Source: an uncultured Maribacter sp. (GTDB taxonomy: Bacteria > Bacteroidota > Bacteroidia > Flavobacteriales > Flavobacteriaceae). From it: 36,779 nt of DNA. The stretch spans positions 1 through 36,779 of the forward strand of contig NZ_CANMBB010000012.1 of NCBI RefSeq assembly GCF_947495965.1, read 5' to 3'. Positions 23,235 through 31,041 of this stretch are shown here, in pieces (position 1 is the first letter of the stretch; each line of letters opens with the position of its first letter). The translations under genes were made by a program, and so were the position numbers. A model generated the notes under the pieces. It was given only the letters and a program-made list of their open reading frames with translations, was not told the origin of the DNA and made no database searches.

Positions 23235-23849
23235 ATGGGAGTCCAAAGTAATTTTACAACGGACTTACAAAAAGAAAAAGACCTTGCTGTTTTTTTAGAT
23301 ACGCTTTACCATAAGCATTTAAAAAAGTATTCTACAAAACGTATACAAGATATTAAACAGCAATTCCTGGGGGTTGATGTTTTATTTACGAATAAAGAAA
23401 CTCAAGAAGTTTTTAAAATAGATGAAAAAGCCCAACTAGATTATATTGGAGATGATTTACCAACTTTTGCATTTGAAATTAGCTATTTAAAAAAAGGTTC
23501 TCTTAAAAAAGGATGGCTTTTTGATACTACCAAAACCACAGATTTTTACGCGCTTATTACAGCTATTTATAAAGATGAACCCAATGCTTTTACCTCTTGT
23601 AAAATAACCTTTGTTAATAGAGAAAAATTAATTGCGCTACTACATTCTAAAAATATTACCCAAAAAACACTTTCTAATTATATAGCGTTGGATTCTAAAA
23701 TTCAAGGCAAAATAAAAATTAAAGAACTACATAGTTATAAAGAAGGATACCTTTATTTATCGTCTACAAATAAGCCCGAAAAACCATTAAATTTGATATT
23801 AAAACTAGATTATTTAATAGAAAAAGGGGCTGCAAAAAGGCTAATATAA
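23235..23849 (+). CDS. putative type II restriction endonuclease (PD-(D/E)xK-like)
   Basis: This 204-residue soluble protein starts 2 nt after the methyltransferase stop. I recognise no named family. FLGVDVLFTNKETQEVFKIDEKAQ (44-67 region) fits a PD-(D/E)xK nuclease core: Asp48 at the end of a strand, then a hairpin, then Asp63-Glu64-Lys65 on the next strand, with Glu81 in FAFEISY further on. An upstream helix (DLAVFLDTLYHKHL) could hold an accessory acid. A helical middle (REKLIALLHSKNITQKTLSNYIA) could bind DNA. Small size and tight coupling to an intact C5 methyltransferase make a restriction enzyme the best reading. Other possibilities are a control protein or an unrelated nuclease. Confidence 0.65.
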   Translation: MGVQSNFTTDLQKEKDLAVFLDTLYHKHLKKYSTKRIQDIKQQFLGVDVLFTNKETQEVFKIDEKAQLDYIGDDLPTFAFEISYLKKGSLKKGWLFDTTKTTDFYALITAIYKDEPNAFTSCKITFVNREKLIALLHSKNITQKTLSNYIALDSKIQGKIKIKELHSYKEGYLYLSSTNKPEKPLNLILKLDYLIEKGAAKRLI

Positions 23850-23982
23850 TTTTTAATACAAACTATTGGGTTGGTTTGCTATTTGTAACAACTTTAATTA
23901 GTATAAAAATTGACTAATCATCTTAAGAAAAGTGTATATAATCCTATTAGAACAACTTTTGTTGCTATAGTACTAATTAAAT

Positions 23983-24010
23983 AAACCAACCTTTAAGTCG
24001 GTTTTATAAA
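23983..24010 (+). terminator. weak hairpin between convergent genes
   Basis: AAACCAAC (23983-23990) pairs with GTCGGTTT (23997-24004) with one A-C mismatch, followed by TTATAAAAT. It lies between the nuclease stop (23849) and the acetyltransferase stop (24021) and may end transcription from either side. Confidence 0.4.
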
Positions 24011-24020
24011 ATTTAAGGAA

Positions 24021-24464
24021 TTACGTTCTAATCATTCCAACATGCGGAATACCATCTTCTAAATACCCTTCTCCTACTTGTTTAAATCCTAAGGAACTAT
24101 AAAATTTTATTAAATATTCTTGAGCAGAAATATGAATTTTTGTCTCTTTTAAATTTTCTTCAACAGCTTTAATAGAGGCTTCCATAATAACTTTTCCATA
24201 ACCATATTTTCTTTCAGACTCTTTTACTACTACCCTACCAATGCTAGCATCTTTAAAGTAGTCGCCAGATCTAAAAATACGTGTATAAGCTACAACCTCA
24301 TCCTTTTTAAAACCAATAACATGTAATGCTTTTTGGTCTTTACTATCTACATCTTGATACACACAATCTTGTTCTACTACAAAAACCTCGGAACGTAATT
24401 GTAGAATTTTATAAAGCTCCTCTGTGTTTAAATCCTTAAAAGTTTTTATTTCTATATGTAACAT
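24021..24464 (-). CDS. ElaA-type GNAT N-acetyltransferase
   Basis: This 147-residue acetyl-CoA-dependent acyltransferase matches the ElaA subfamily: LQLRSEVFVVEQDCVYQDVDSKD (22-44) is its hallmark. The acetyl-CoA pocket is IGRVVVKESERKYGYGKVIMEAS (about 75-97), in which the usual Q/R-x-x-G-x-G/A loop appears as RKYGYG. HISAQEYLIKFYSSLGFKQVGEGYLEDGIPHVGM is the C-terminal half. The substrate is unknown. The CDF exporter stop is at the adjacent base, so it is the last gene of that minus-strand unit. Confidence 0.88.
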   Translation of the reverse strand: MLHIEIKTFKDLNTEELYKILQLRSEVFVVEQDCVYQDVDSKDQKALHVIGFKKDEVVAYTRIFRSGDYFKDASIGRVVVKESERKYGYGKVIMEASIKAVEENLKETKIHISAQEYLIKFYSSLGFKQVGEGYLEDGIPHVGMIRT

Positions 24465-25373
24465 TTAGTCTTGTACTATTATATTTTTACTATCACATTT
24501 ACCATATTCTGGTTGAATATTAACATGATTTATTCCAAAATTATGGTATAAGATTTCTTCAATATTTTCTAAAATTGCATCAAATTCTGATACTTTAATA
24601 TCTACATTAAAATCTATATGCGCTTCTAGATGAAATTCATCATCATTTAATTGCCAAATATGTACATGATGTATGTTTTTAACAACATCTATCTTACAAA
24701 TTTCATCTACTATTTTTTGAACTTCAATGCTACCAGGAGTAAATAACATAAGTACTCTGGTAGACTCTACTAAAAGATGGTATCCCATATAAATAAGATA
24801 AAGTGCAATTGCAATGGTTAGCGTAGGATCTACCCAATACATTTTAAAAAATTTCATTAATAAGCCTCCTATTAACACTGCAAAAGATGCCAACATATCT
24901 GTTAACAAGTGCAAATATGCAGATTTCATATTCATATTACCCTTAGCGTCATTCTTTAGTAATAAAACACTAAAACCATTTGCAAATATGGCAACTAAAG
25001 ACAACCAAATAACTAAATTAGATTCTATTTCTTGCGGGTTTTTAAAACGCTCTATGCCCTCCAGTATTAAAATAACAGCTACAATTATTAAGGCTGCAGC
25101 ATTTACAAAAGCAGCTATAATTTCTGCTCTTTTATAGCCAAAGGTTTTATTTGTTGATGCTTTTTTCTTTGCTAATACACTTGCTATGTAACTAACAATT
25201 AAAGAAATAACATCACTAAAATTATGTAAAGCATCTGATAAAAGAGAAAGGCTCCCAGAAAGTAGTCCGCCAATTACTTGTACAACCGTAATTACAATGT
25301 TTAAAAAAATAGATATTATTAAATTTCTACCTTTTTCTTTGTGATGATGAGAATGATTGTGCGTATGAGACAT
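24465..25373 (-). CDS. cation diffusion facilitator (Zn/Co/Cd-type) metal exporter
   Basis: This 302-residue inner-membrane transporter uses the proton gradient to expel divalent metals. The N-terminus is a metal-binding histidine cluster (MSHTHNHSHHH). Six TM helices follow (about 17-205). Transport-site motifs are LLSDALHNFSDV (His and Asp residues in TM2) and HLLTDMLASF in TM5. The cytosolic ferredoxin-like domain (about 215-300) has HHVHIWQLNDDEFHLEAHIDF. Zn2+ is the most likely substrate for this CzcD/ZitB-like type. It is located 56 nt downstream of the 69-residue gene and adjoins the ElaA gene. Confidence 0.92.
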   Translation of the reverse strand: MSHTHNHSHHHKEKGRNLIISIFLNIVITVVQVIGGLLSGSLSLLSDALHNFSDVISLIVSYIASVLAKKKASTNKTFGYKRAEIIAAFVNAAALIIVAVILILEGIERFKNPQEIESNLVIWLSLVAIFANGFSVLLLKNDAKGNMNMKSAYLHLLTDMLASFAVLIGGLLMKFFKMYWVDPTLTIAIALYLIYMGYHLLVESTRVLMLFTPGSIEVQKIVDEICKIDVVKNIHHVHIWQLNDDEFHLEAHIDFNVDIKVSEFDAILENIEEILYHNFGINHVNIQPEYGKCDSKNIIVQD

Positions 25374-25429
25374 AAAGCCCTTTTTTCAACATAAAGTAGC
25401 TCTAAGATACTGTAAATTATATTTATTAT

Positions 25430-25639
25430 CTATTCTAATTCTTTACAGTAAAGATTATTGTTTTCTAACAATTTTATAACTGTTTCTTGTATATAATATT
25501 CACTTTCTACTCGTAAAATATTATCACAATCTTCTAAATCAAAATTCCAATGTGTTTCTGAAAACAAACTATCCAATTCAAGTTTTAAACTTTGAATTTG
25601 ATTTTTAGTTTGCACATTTGTTTTAAAAATGAATACCAT
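25430..25639 (-). CDS. hypothetical protein, 69 residues
   Basis: This short soluble protein appears to have a strand-helix-strand-strand-helix-strand order (VFIFKTNV, QIQSLKLELDSLF, WNFDLED, NILRVES, IQETVIKLLENN, YCKEL), reminiscent of small ferredoxin-like folds such as HMA domains, but without their CxxC. Two cysteines, Cys38 and Cys65, are present. The helix-rich acidic composition and place between a DUF3817 gene and a CDF metal exporter suggest a link to metal or stress handling. This is inference only; no family is recognised. Confidence 0.6.
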   Translation of the reverse strand: MVFIFKTNVQTKNQIQSLKLELDSLFSETHWNFDLEDCDNILRVESEYYIQETVIKLLENNNLYCKELE

Positions 25640-25688
25640 TACTTATAAATAGTTTTTATTTTACTAAATAACCTAGCGTTTAAATACT

Positions 25689-26006
25689 CTAATGCTTATT
25701 TTGAGGGTATTTACTCAAAATATTTTTGTCAATATAAAAAGTGCCAAAAGGAATAAAACAAGCCAAAATAACTTTCCATGTAATAGTTTTAAATTTCCAA
25801 TTTTGTTCTACTCCCACACTTAATGTATTTATTATAAAGAGTAAGAATAATGCTCCATGTATTGGTCCTAAAAATTTTGTTACGCTTGGATTTTGAAAAT
25901 AATATTTCATAGGCACCGCAATAAAAAAAAGTACTAAAAGTGAAATACCTTCTAAAAAACCAATAATACGAAGACGGCCAATTTTTGTTTTAAATAATTT
26001 TTTCAT
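25689..26006 (-). CDS. DUF3817 membrane protein
   Basis: This 105-residue integral membrane protein has three TM helices (about 11-30, 44-64, 75-93). The family pattern is visible: RLRIIGFLEGISLLVLFFIAVPMKY (12-36), GPIHGALFLLFI (47-58) and the C-terminal ACFIPFGTFYIDKNIL. The family's role is unknown; members are often next to regulators or transporters. It starts 2 nt after the stop of the upstream four-TM protein and is very likely in the TetR-controlled operon. Confidence 0.85.
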   Translation of the reverse strand: MKKLFKTKIGRLRIIGFLEGISLLVLFFIAVPMKYYFQNPSVTKFLGPIHGALFLLFIINTLSVGVEQNWKFKTITWKVILACFIPFGTFYIDKNILSKYPQNKH

Positions 26007-26008
26007 GT

Positions 26009-26467
26009 TTATCTTATATATGGTCTATTTGCAAGGGGAGAAAATGGCCAAGGAATTGCAATAAAAATGATTAATAATGCTATGGAAAACCAAATTGCTA
26101 TTGTTTTATATTTCTCTTTATCCTTTAATTTTCTTTTTGCTAATGCAGAACCAATGGTTATAACTACAATTGCTATTACCATTAATAGTATATGTATTAA
26201 ACCAAAAAATGTTGTGTTTATATTAGAAATAGAAGCATTAAAGTTTTTAAAAAAATAGGTTACTATCGGACTCTGAGTATATAATAAAATGCCTATTAAA
26301 AGCTGAATATGTGCAACAGTAGCTGTCCAATGCCTAATTAAGTTATCTAATTTAGAAAATGTTGTGTTTTTAAAATAACCTTTAAGCGCTCTATAAATGG
26401 AGAAAAATAAAGTTATTAGTACCAACCATCTAACAATAGAATGAAAAGATAATAACGAGTTATACAT
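26009..26467 (-). CDS. four-TM membrane protein, cytochrome b-like
   Basis: This 152-residue protein has four TM helices (about 10-27, 50-66, 83-107, 122-141). Histidines sit at helix positions that could hold a heme: His9 in HSIVRW, His46 in RHWTATVAH with His53, and His92 in LIHILLM. Similar proteins in Bacteroidota tend to be labelled cytochrome B, though heme binding is unproven. It is the first gene after a TetR-type operator and a TACCTTTG promoter box, 33 nt upstream from its ATG or less, so it heads the operon with DUF3817 and the 69-residue protein. Confidence 0.72.
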   Translation of the reverse strand: MYNSLLSFHSIVRWLVLITLFFSIYRALKGYFKNTTFSKLDNLIRHWTATVAHIQLLIGILLYTQSPIVTYFFKNFNASISNINTTFFGLIHILLMVIAIVVITIGSALAKRKLKDKEKYKTIAIWFSIALLIIFIAIPWPFSPLANRPYIR

Positions 26468-26492
26468 TAGCTTTCTTTGTAAAATACTAATG

Positions 26493-26500
26493 CAAAGGTA
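26493..26500 (-). promoter_or_regulatory. -7 box of the cytochrome b-like/DUF3817 operon
   Basis: The minus strand reads TACCTTTG, an exact TAnnTTTG match, 25 nt before the ATG at 26467. The operator palindrome at 26504-26527 sits immediately upstream of it, covering the spacer toward -33. Confidence 0.65.
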
Positions 26501-26503
26501 ATA

Positions 26504-26527
26504 AAAACATACTACTTAGTATGTTTT
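26504..26527. promoter_or_regulatory. TetR-type operator 1
   Basis: A perfect inverted repeat has half-site AAAACATACTA and its reverse complement around a 2-nt centre (CT). It lies between tetR and the operon it precedes, directly beside the TACCTTTG box. The core TACTA-N2-TAGTA is the same as at operator 2 in front of tetR. Size and symmetry fit a TetR dimer. Confidence 0.75.
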
Positions 26528-26540
26528 ATATAAAAACAAA

Positions 26541-27131
26541 TTATTTCAAAGTATTTAAATATACCTTAAGTTCCTCTAAATAAGAATGGTAACAGTCATT
26601 ACTATGATGTATTTTACCAAAATTTCTTATTCCCCAATAACTAGATATAATAAATAAAACTACCTGTTTTGGTTGTATTGTTTTACGAAATGTACCATTA
26701 GTAATACCTTTTTTAACACTAGTTTCTAAAGCTGCTTGCCACTCAATAATTAACTCATTTAAGGCTTCAGAAAATTTACTATTCCAAGGAGTCATTTCTT
26801 GAATAAAATTACTTGTAGGACACCCAAATTCTAATTTTAAAAAAGGAGTATCTAATAACAAAGATTTAGTCATTAAATAAATATCTTCAATAGGATTGTT
26901 AGCTTTCTCTAGCGGAAGAATAAAAGCGTTGTGCATTGCAGGTTTTATTATTTCATTTATAATAGCAACTCCCATTTGATCCTTTGTCTTAAAATGGTAG
27001 TAAAAAGCTCCTTTGGTTACTTTTGTTGTTGCTATTATTTCATCAATACTAGTAGTTTGATACCCTTTTTTATAAATAAGGCTAAAAGCACTATTAAGAA
27101 TTGTTAGTCGGGTGTTGGATGCCTTTGTCAT
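26541..27131 (-). CDS. TetR/AcrR-family transcriptional regulator
   Basis: This 196-residue repressor has an N-terminal HTH domain (about 7-52): RLTILNSAFSLIYKKGYQTT, then SIDEIIATTKVTKGAFYYHFKTKDQM, which is textbook TetR. The C-terminal ligand domain (60-196) is helical with a Cys in EFGCPTSNF, as in the common Bacteroidota TetR group. It sits upstream of and in line with the cytochrome b-like/DUF3817 genes. Its own start is overlapped by operator 2 and the downstream promoter by operator 1, so it probably represses itself and the operon. The inducer is unknown; the nearby metal exporter hints at a stress signal. Confidence 0.9.
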   Translation of the reverse strand: MTKASNTRLTILNSAFSLIYKKGYQTTSIDEIIATTKVTKGAFYYHFKTKDQMGVAIINEIIKPAMHNAFILPLEKANNPIEDIYLMTKSLLLDTPFLKLEFGCPTSNFIQEMTPWNSKFSEALNELIIEWQAALETSVKKGITNGTFRKTIQPKQVVLFIISSYWGIRNFGKIHHSNDCYHSYLEELKVYLNTLK

Positions 27132-27153
27132 AAAATACTAATTAGTAGGTTTT
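27132..27153. promoter_or_regulatory. TetR-type operator 2 (autoregulatory)
   Basis: AAAATACTA-AT-TAGTAGGTTTT touches the tetR start codon. Its core TACTA-N2-TAGTA is identical to that of operator 1. A near-consensus -7 box (minus-strand TACTTTG, 27155-27161) is just upstream, so a bound repressor would cover the transcription start. Confidence 0.65.
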
Positions 27154-27169
27154 ACAAAGTAGGTAAAAT

Positions 27170-27202
27170 ATTAAAAAGATAGCTTTATTTTGAAATAAGC
27201 TT
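27170..27202 (-). terminator. probable terminator of the lipoprotein gene
   Basis: On the minus strand AGCTTATTT pairs with AAATAAAGCT (one bulge) and ATCTTTTTAATA follows, about 20 nt past the stop codon at 27222. Confidence 0.5.
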
Positions 27203-27221
27203 ATTTAGACACGCCACAAAT

Positions 27222-27734
27222 TTATTGAATAATAAAACTTTCTTCTATTTCTTTAAAACCAATACTATTTTTAGCTTTATCTTCAATAGCTTCTTGTTTA
27301 AAAATAATATATGTTCTTCCATTTTTAATAAAAGAAAATAAAATACCTTCATGATCTAAACTAAGAAGTGAAAATTTAAACCTAGAAGAATAAGATTCTA
27401 TCTTATTATATTCACTTTTAACAATAGGCTCAAAGGTTAAGTTAGAATTTTTATATACTATATTGTCCTTAAGTTCATCTTTATAATTTTCAATATAATC
27501 TTTTACATTTAAACTTTCATTTACCCATGAAAAAGAAATTACTGCACTAGAATCAAATCCGTCTTTTTCAATACATAAATAATATCCACTACCAAAATCT
27601 TCTTTATCAACTACAGACCATCCTTTAGGACTAGTAAGTAATACACCGCTTTCATTAAATTTATATTCCGGATTTTCCTCACAAGAATAAAAAATTAATG
27701 TAGAAAATAATATTAGTAAAAATATACGCTGCAT
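27222..27734 (-). CDS. hypothetical lipoprotein, 170 residues
   Basis: This protein has a lipoprotein signal peptide, MQRIFLLILFSTLIFYSC, with Cys18 as the lipidated residue, and the acidic EEN after it. The mature part (about 19-170) reads as a mixed alpha/beta domain: GVLLTSPKGWSVVDKEDFG, AVISFSWV, LNVKDYIENYKDELKD, RFKFSLLSLDHEGILFSF, RTYIIFKQE, and a last helix FKEIEESF. It resembles the PsbP-like/DUF1795 type of small lipoproteins, but I cannot assign a family firmly. It is 19 nt downstream of rpiB and probably co-transcribed. Confidence 0.7.
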   Translation of the reverse strand: MQRIFLLILFSTLIFYSCEENPEYKFNESGVLLTSPKGWSVVDKEDFGSGYYLCIEKDGFDSSAVISFSWVNESLNVKDYIENYKDELKDNIVYKNSNLTFEPIVKSEYNKIESYSSRFKFSLLSLDHEGILFSFIKNGRTYIIFKQEAIEDKAKNSIGFKEIEESFIIQ

Positions 27735-27753
27735 TAATTTAGTATTAAAACTA

Positions 27754-28185
27754 TTACTTACAAGGTATTTTTTCTATTCTACGTTCGTGTCTACCGCCTT
27801 CAAAATTAGTATTTAAAAAAGTTTTTACCATTTCTAAAGCTTGTGGTAAAGAAATAAAACGTGCTGGTAAACTTAAAATATTAGCATCATTATGTTCTCT
27901 AGCTAAAGCAACAATTTCTTTAGTCCAACATAATGCACAACGTACTTTTTGGTGTTTGTTAGCAGTCATAGATGCACCGTTTCCACTACCACATATTATT
28001 ATTCCTAAATCTACGCTACTATTTTCAACATCCTTTGCAACTGGATGTACAAAATCTGCATAATCTACACTGTCTGTACCATCTGTACCGTAGTTATTAA
28101 CATCAATATTTAACGATTTTAATAAACCTACTATTGCAAGTTTATATTCTGTTCCGGCATGATCATTACCAATAGCTATTTTCAT
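27754..28185 (-). CDS. rpiB: ribose 5-phosphate isomerase B
   Basis: This 143-residue enzyme interconverts ribose 5-phosphate and ribulose 5-phosphate in the pentose phosphate pathway. Family signatures: MKIAIGNDHAGTEYK (1-15, with Asp8 and His9), GIIICGSGNGASMTANK (61-77, catalytic Cys65 and anion loop GSGNGASM), ALCWTKEIVALAREHNDANILSLPAR (84-109, His99), and C-terminal EGGRHERRIEKI. Complete and of normal length. A full promoter (TTG, 20-nt spacer, TACATTTG) lies upstream. The 609-bp gap to divergent rnr starts here. Confidence 0.96.
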   Translation of the reverse strand: MKIAIGNDHAGTEYKLAIVGLLKSLNIDVNNYGTDGTDSVDYADFVHPVAKDVENSSVDLGIIICGSGNGASMTANKHQKVRCALCWTKEIVALAREHNDANILSLPARFISLPQALEMVKTFLNTNFEGGRHERRIEKIPCK

Positions 28186-28211
28186 ATGTTTAGGTATACT
28201 AATTTACAGTA

Positions 28212-28242
28212 CAAATGTACAATACATAAGTGTATACCACAA
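28212..28242 (-). promoter_or_regulatory. rpiB promoter with both -33 and -7 elements
   Basis: The minus strand reads TTG (28242-28240), 20 nt of spacer, then TACATTTG (28219-28212). This fits the Bacteroidota pattern TTG-N(17-23)-TAnnTTTG. The box ends 26 nt before the rpiB ATG. Confidence 0.7.
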
Positions 28243-28270
28243 TAAATAGCTGTTTCACAACATATATTAA

Positions 28271-28708
28271 TGTTAATAAAATATAAGTTGTTAATTACAC
28301 TCGCAAATAATTGTATTAGTTGTTAATAAACTTACCAAAGAAAATAACTTTTAAATTTTGATTTCTAATTTAGAATTTGCCTTATAAAAGAAATCCAAAA
28401 AAACTAATTAACTTCTTAGAATATAACAGAAAGATATTAAGTCTACTTTTATAGAAGTTAACACTAAATTAATATTTAGTTATTATTAATTTCATGTTAA
28501 CAGAGGTTATTAATATATGTTAATAAAATACGTAACATATTGATAACTATAAATTACAGACTTGTATAAATTGTCAATAAAAATATTAAACGGTTCAATA
28601 CAAATTATTCTTCATTTTTTTATCCCCATTATTAACAAGCTATAATAACCACCATTGTTTTTTTAAATTTAATAAAAGAAAAATATAATATAATATATAT
28701 GTTAATAA
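28271..28708. other. cluster of five TTATTAACA nonamers, DnaA-box-like, in the largest gap of the window
   Basis: Exact copies of TGTTAATAA (= TTATTAACA on the other strand) lie at 28271-28279, 28321-28329, 28518-28526 and 28700-28708; one copy in the opposite orientation is at 28629-28637. Near matches: TGTTAATTA (28289), TGTTAACAG (28495), TTATTAATA (28507). The motif differs by one base from the DnaA box TTATNCACA. The gap (28186-28794) has no gene, is extremely AT-rich and is flanked by genes running outward for about 4 kb each way. A replication-origin role, or a cluster for another regulator, is inferred. Confidence 0.5.
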
Positions 28709-28794
28709 CGTTAAATTAATTTTACTGTAATGGATAAAATAAAAAGTACTGAATTATAATTCGTAATTTTCCAATAAATTAGAAAGAAAGATTA

Positions 28795-31002
28795 ATGTCA
28801 AAGAGAAATAAGAAAGCAAAGAATCATAGAAAGAACGAAATTACTAAAGGAATTTTTACAGTTTTAGAAAAAGACCCTAAAAAAAGCTTCACATATAAAC
28901 AAATAGCATCTAGAATACATATTACAGATGCGCATGATAGAAACCAATTAATAAAAAGATTGGTACAGTTAAAAGAGAAAAAAAGAATTTTAGAAGAAAC
29001 TAGAGGGCATTATAAAGCAATTGCCTCAACCAAAACATACCAAACTGGTACTGTAGATCTTACTAGTAGAGGCAATGCATATATTGTTATTGAAGGAATG
29101 GATGATGATGTTTTTATTCCTAACAATAAAGTAAATAAAGCATTTCATAAAGATACCGTTGAAGTATATGTTTTTCCACAACGAAAAGGAAAAAAATTAG
29201 AAGGAGAAATAACCAAAATTGTAGAACGATATAAAACAGAGTTTGTTGGTATTGTAGATATGCAAAAAGATTTTGCTTTTATAAGACCTACAGATCCAAG
29301 AATGTATACCGATATTTTTGTATCTAAAGATAAAGTTGGTAAAGCAGAAGATGGCGATAAAGTAATTGTAGAAATTACAGAATGGCCAGATCGTACAGAT
29401 TCTCCTTTTGGAGAAATAAAAGAAGTTTTAGGAAAACCAGGAGAACATAATACTGAGATACATTCTATCTTAGCGGAATATGGTTTACCTCATGAATTTC
29501 CTTTAGAAGTAGAACGTTATGCACAACAATTAGACACTTCTATAAAAGAAGAAGAAATTGCAAAACGTAGAGATATGCGTAATGTATTAACTTGTACTAT
29601 AGATCCAAAAGATGCAAAAGATTTTGATGATGCACTTTCTTTTCAGGTTTTAGAAAATGGAAATTATGAAATAGGAGTTCATATTGCAGATGTTTCTCAT
29701 TATTTACAAGAAGATACTATTTTAGATGATGAGGCTTATGAAAGAGCAACATCGGTTTATTTAGTAGATAGAGTGGTACCAATGTTACCAGAAATTTTAT
29801 CTAATAATGCTTGTTCTTTACGTCCTAATGAAGAAAAATATACATTTTCTGCAGTTTTTGAAATAGATAAAAAAGCAAATGTTATTAACGAATGGTTTGG
29901 TAGAACCGTTATAAACTCTAACGAGCGTTTTGCTTATGAAGAAGCACAACATATTATAGAAACTAAACAAGGAGATATTCCTAAAGAAATTTCTATACGT
30001 AATTCTTCTTATATAGTTTCAGATGAAGTAGTTAAAGCTACTTTAGTTATGGATGAGTTGGCAAAAATTATGCGGGCTAAGCGTATGCAAAGTGGTGCTA
30101 TTTCTTTTGATAAAGTAGAAGTTCGCTTTAATTTAAATGAAGAAAGCGAACCAACAAGTGTATATTTTAAAGAAGCAAAAGATGCTAACAAACTTATAGA
30201 AGAGTTTATGTTATTAGCTAATAGAAAAGTTGCTGCTTTTATTGGAAAACAAAAACCAGAAAAAACATTTGTATATAGAATACATGATGATCCTAATGAA
30301 GAGAAGTTATTAGCTCTTAATGGCATAATTTCTCGTTTTGGACATAAGTTAAACTTTAAAGATAAAAAATCTATTAGCGCGTCTTTAAATAAGCTTCTGG
30401 AAGATGTTAAAGGTCAAAAAGAACAGAATTTAGTAGATACGCTTGCTATACGTACTATGAGTAAAGCAACGTATACTACTAAAAATATTGGCCACTATGG
30501 TTTAGCGTTTGATTATTACTCACATTTTACATCGCCAATACGTAGGTATCCAGATGTTATGGTACACCGTTTATTACAACATTATTTAGATGGTGGTAAA
30601 ACTGCTAATGCAGAAGCTTATGAAGAAAAATGTAAACATTCTTCTGAAATGGAAATTTTAGCTTCCAGAGCAGAAAGAGATTCTATTAAGTACATGCAGA
30701 TTAAGTTTATGCAAGATCACCAAGATAAAGAGTTTGTTGGTGTTATTAGTGGCGTAACAGAATGGGGTATTTATGTAGAAATTATAGAAAATAAATGTGA
30801 AGGAATGGTAAGTATTAGAGATATAAAAGGAGATTATTATATCTTTGATGAAAAGGAGTATGCCATTGTAGGTGAGCGTACTAATAAAACCTACCAATTA
30901 GGAGATGAAGTTATTGTAATGGTAAAAAACACCGATTTAATAAAACGACATTTAGATTTTTCTCTTATAGGAATAAATGAAAAGGTTTCTATTTTGGAAT
31001 AA
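28795..31002 (+). CDS. rnr: ribonuclease R
   Basis: This 735-residue 3'-to-5' exoribonuclease degrades structured RNA, rRNA fragments and mRNA. In order: a basic lead (SKRNKKAKNHRKNE) with a winged-helix segment (FTYKQIASRIHITDAHDRNQLIKRL); cold-shock domains (about 80-220: GTVDLTSRGNAYIVI, TEFVGIVDMQKDFAFIRP); the RNB catalytic domain (about 265-590) with DPKDAKDFDDALS holding the metal-binding aspartates and HYGLAFDYYSHFTSPIRRYPDV near its end; and an S1 domain (about 645-730, FVGVISGVTEWGIYVEI). It is complete. It follows the 609-bp gap and is followed by a DUF2807 gene after 39 nt. Confidence 0.96.
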   Translation: MSKRNKKAKNHRKNEITKGIFTVLEKDPKKSFTYKQIASRIHITDAHDRNQLIKRLVQLKEKKRILEETRGHYKAIASTKTYQTGTVDLTSRGNAYIVIEGMDDDVFIPNNKVNKAFHKDTVEVYVFPQRKGKKLEGEITKIVERYKTEFVGIVDMQKDFAFIRPTDPRMYTDIFVSKDKVGKAEDGDKVIVEITEWPDRTDSPFGEIKEVLGKPGEHNTEIHSILAEYGLPHEFPLEVERYAQQLDTSIKEEEIAKRRDMRNVLTCTIDPKDAKDFDDALSFQVLENGNYEIGVHIADVSHYLQEDTILDDEAYERATSVYLVDRVVPMLPEILSNNACSLRPNEEKYTFSAVFEIDKKANVINEWFGRTVINSNERFAYEEAQHIIETKQGDIPKEISIRNSSYIVSDEVVKATLVMDELAKIMRAKRMQSGAISFDKVEVRFNLNEESEPTSVYFKEAKDANKLIEEFMLLANRKVAAFIGKQKPEKTFVYRIHDDPNEEKLLALNGIISRFGHKLNFKDKKSISASLNKLLEDVKGQKEQNLVDTLAIRTMSKATYTTKNIGHYGLAFDYYSHFTSPIRRYPDVMVHRLLQHYLDGGKTANAEAYEEKCKHSSEMEILASRAERDSIKYMQIKFMQDHQDKEFVGVISGVTEWGIYVEIIENKCEGMVSIRDIKGDYYIFDEKEYAIVGERTNKTYQLGDEVIVMVKNTDLIKRHLDFSLIGINEKVSILE

Positions 31003-31041
31003 CTTTTGTTTTAGTACGTATATACATACTTAAAAACGAAT

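Noticed and set aside
28186-28794. CRISPR-like reading of the repeated TGTTAATAA motifs
   Set aside because: Repeats are only 9 bp, unevenly spaced and occur in both orientations; there are no spacers of constant length and no cas genes.
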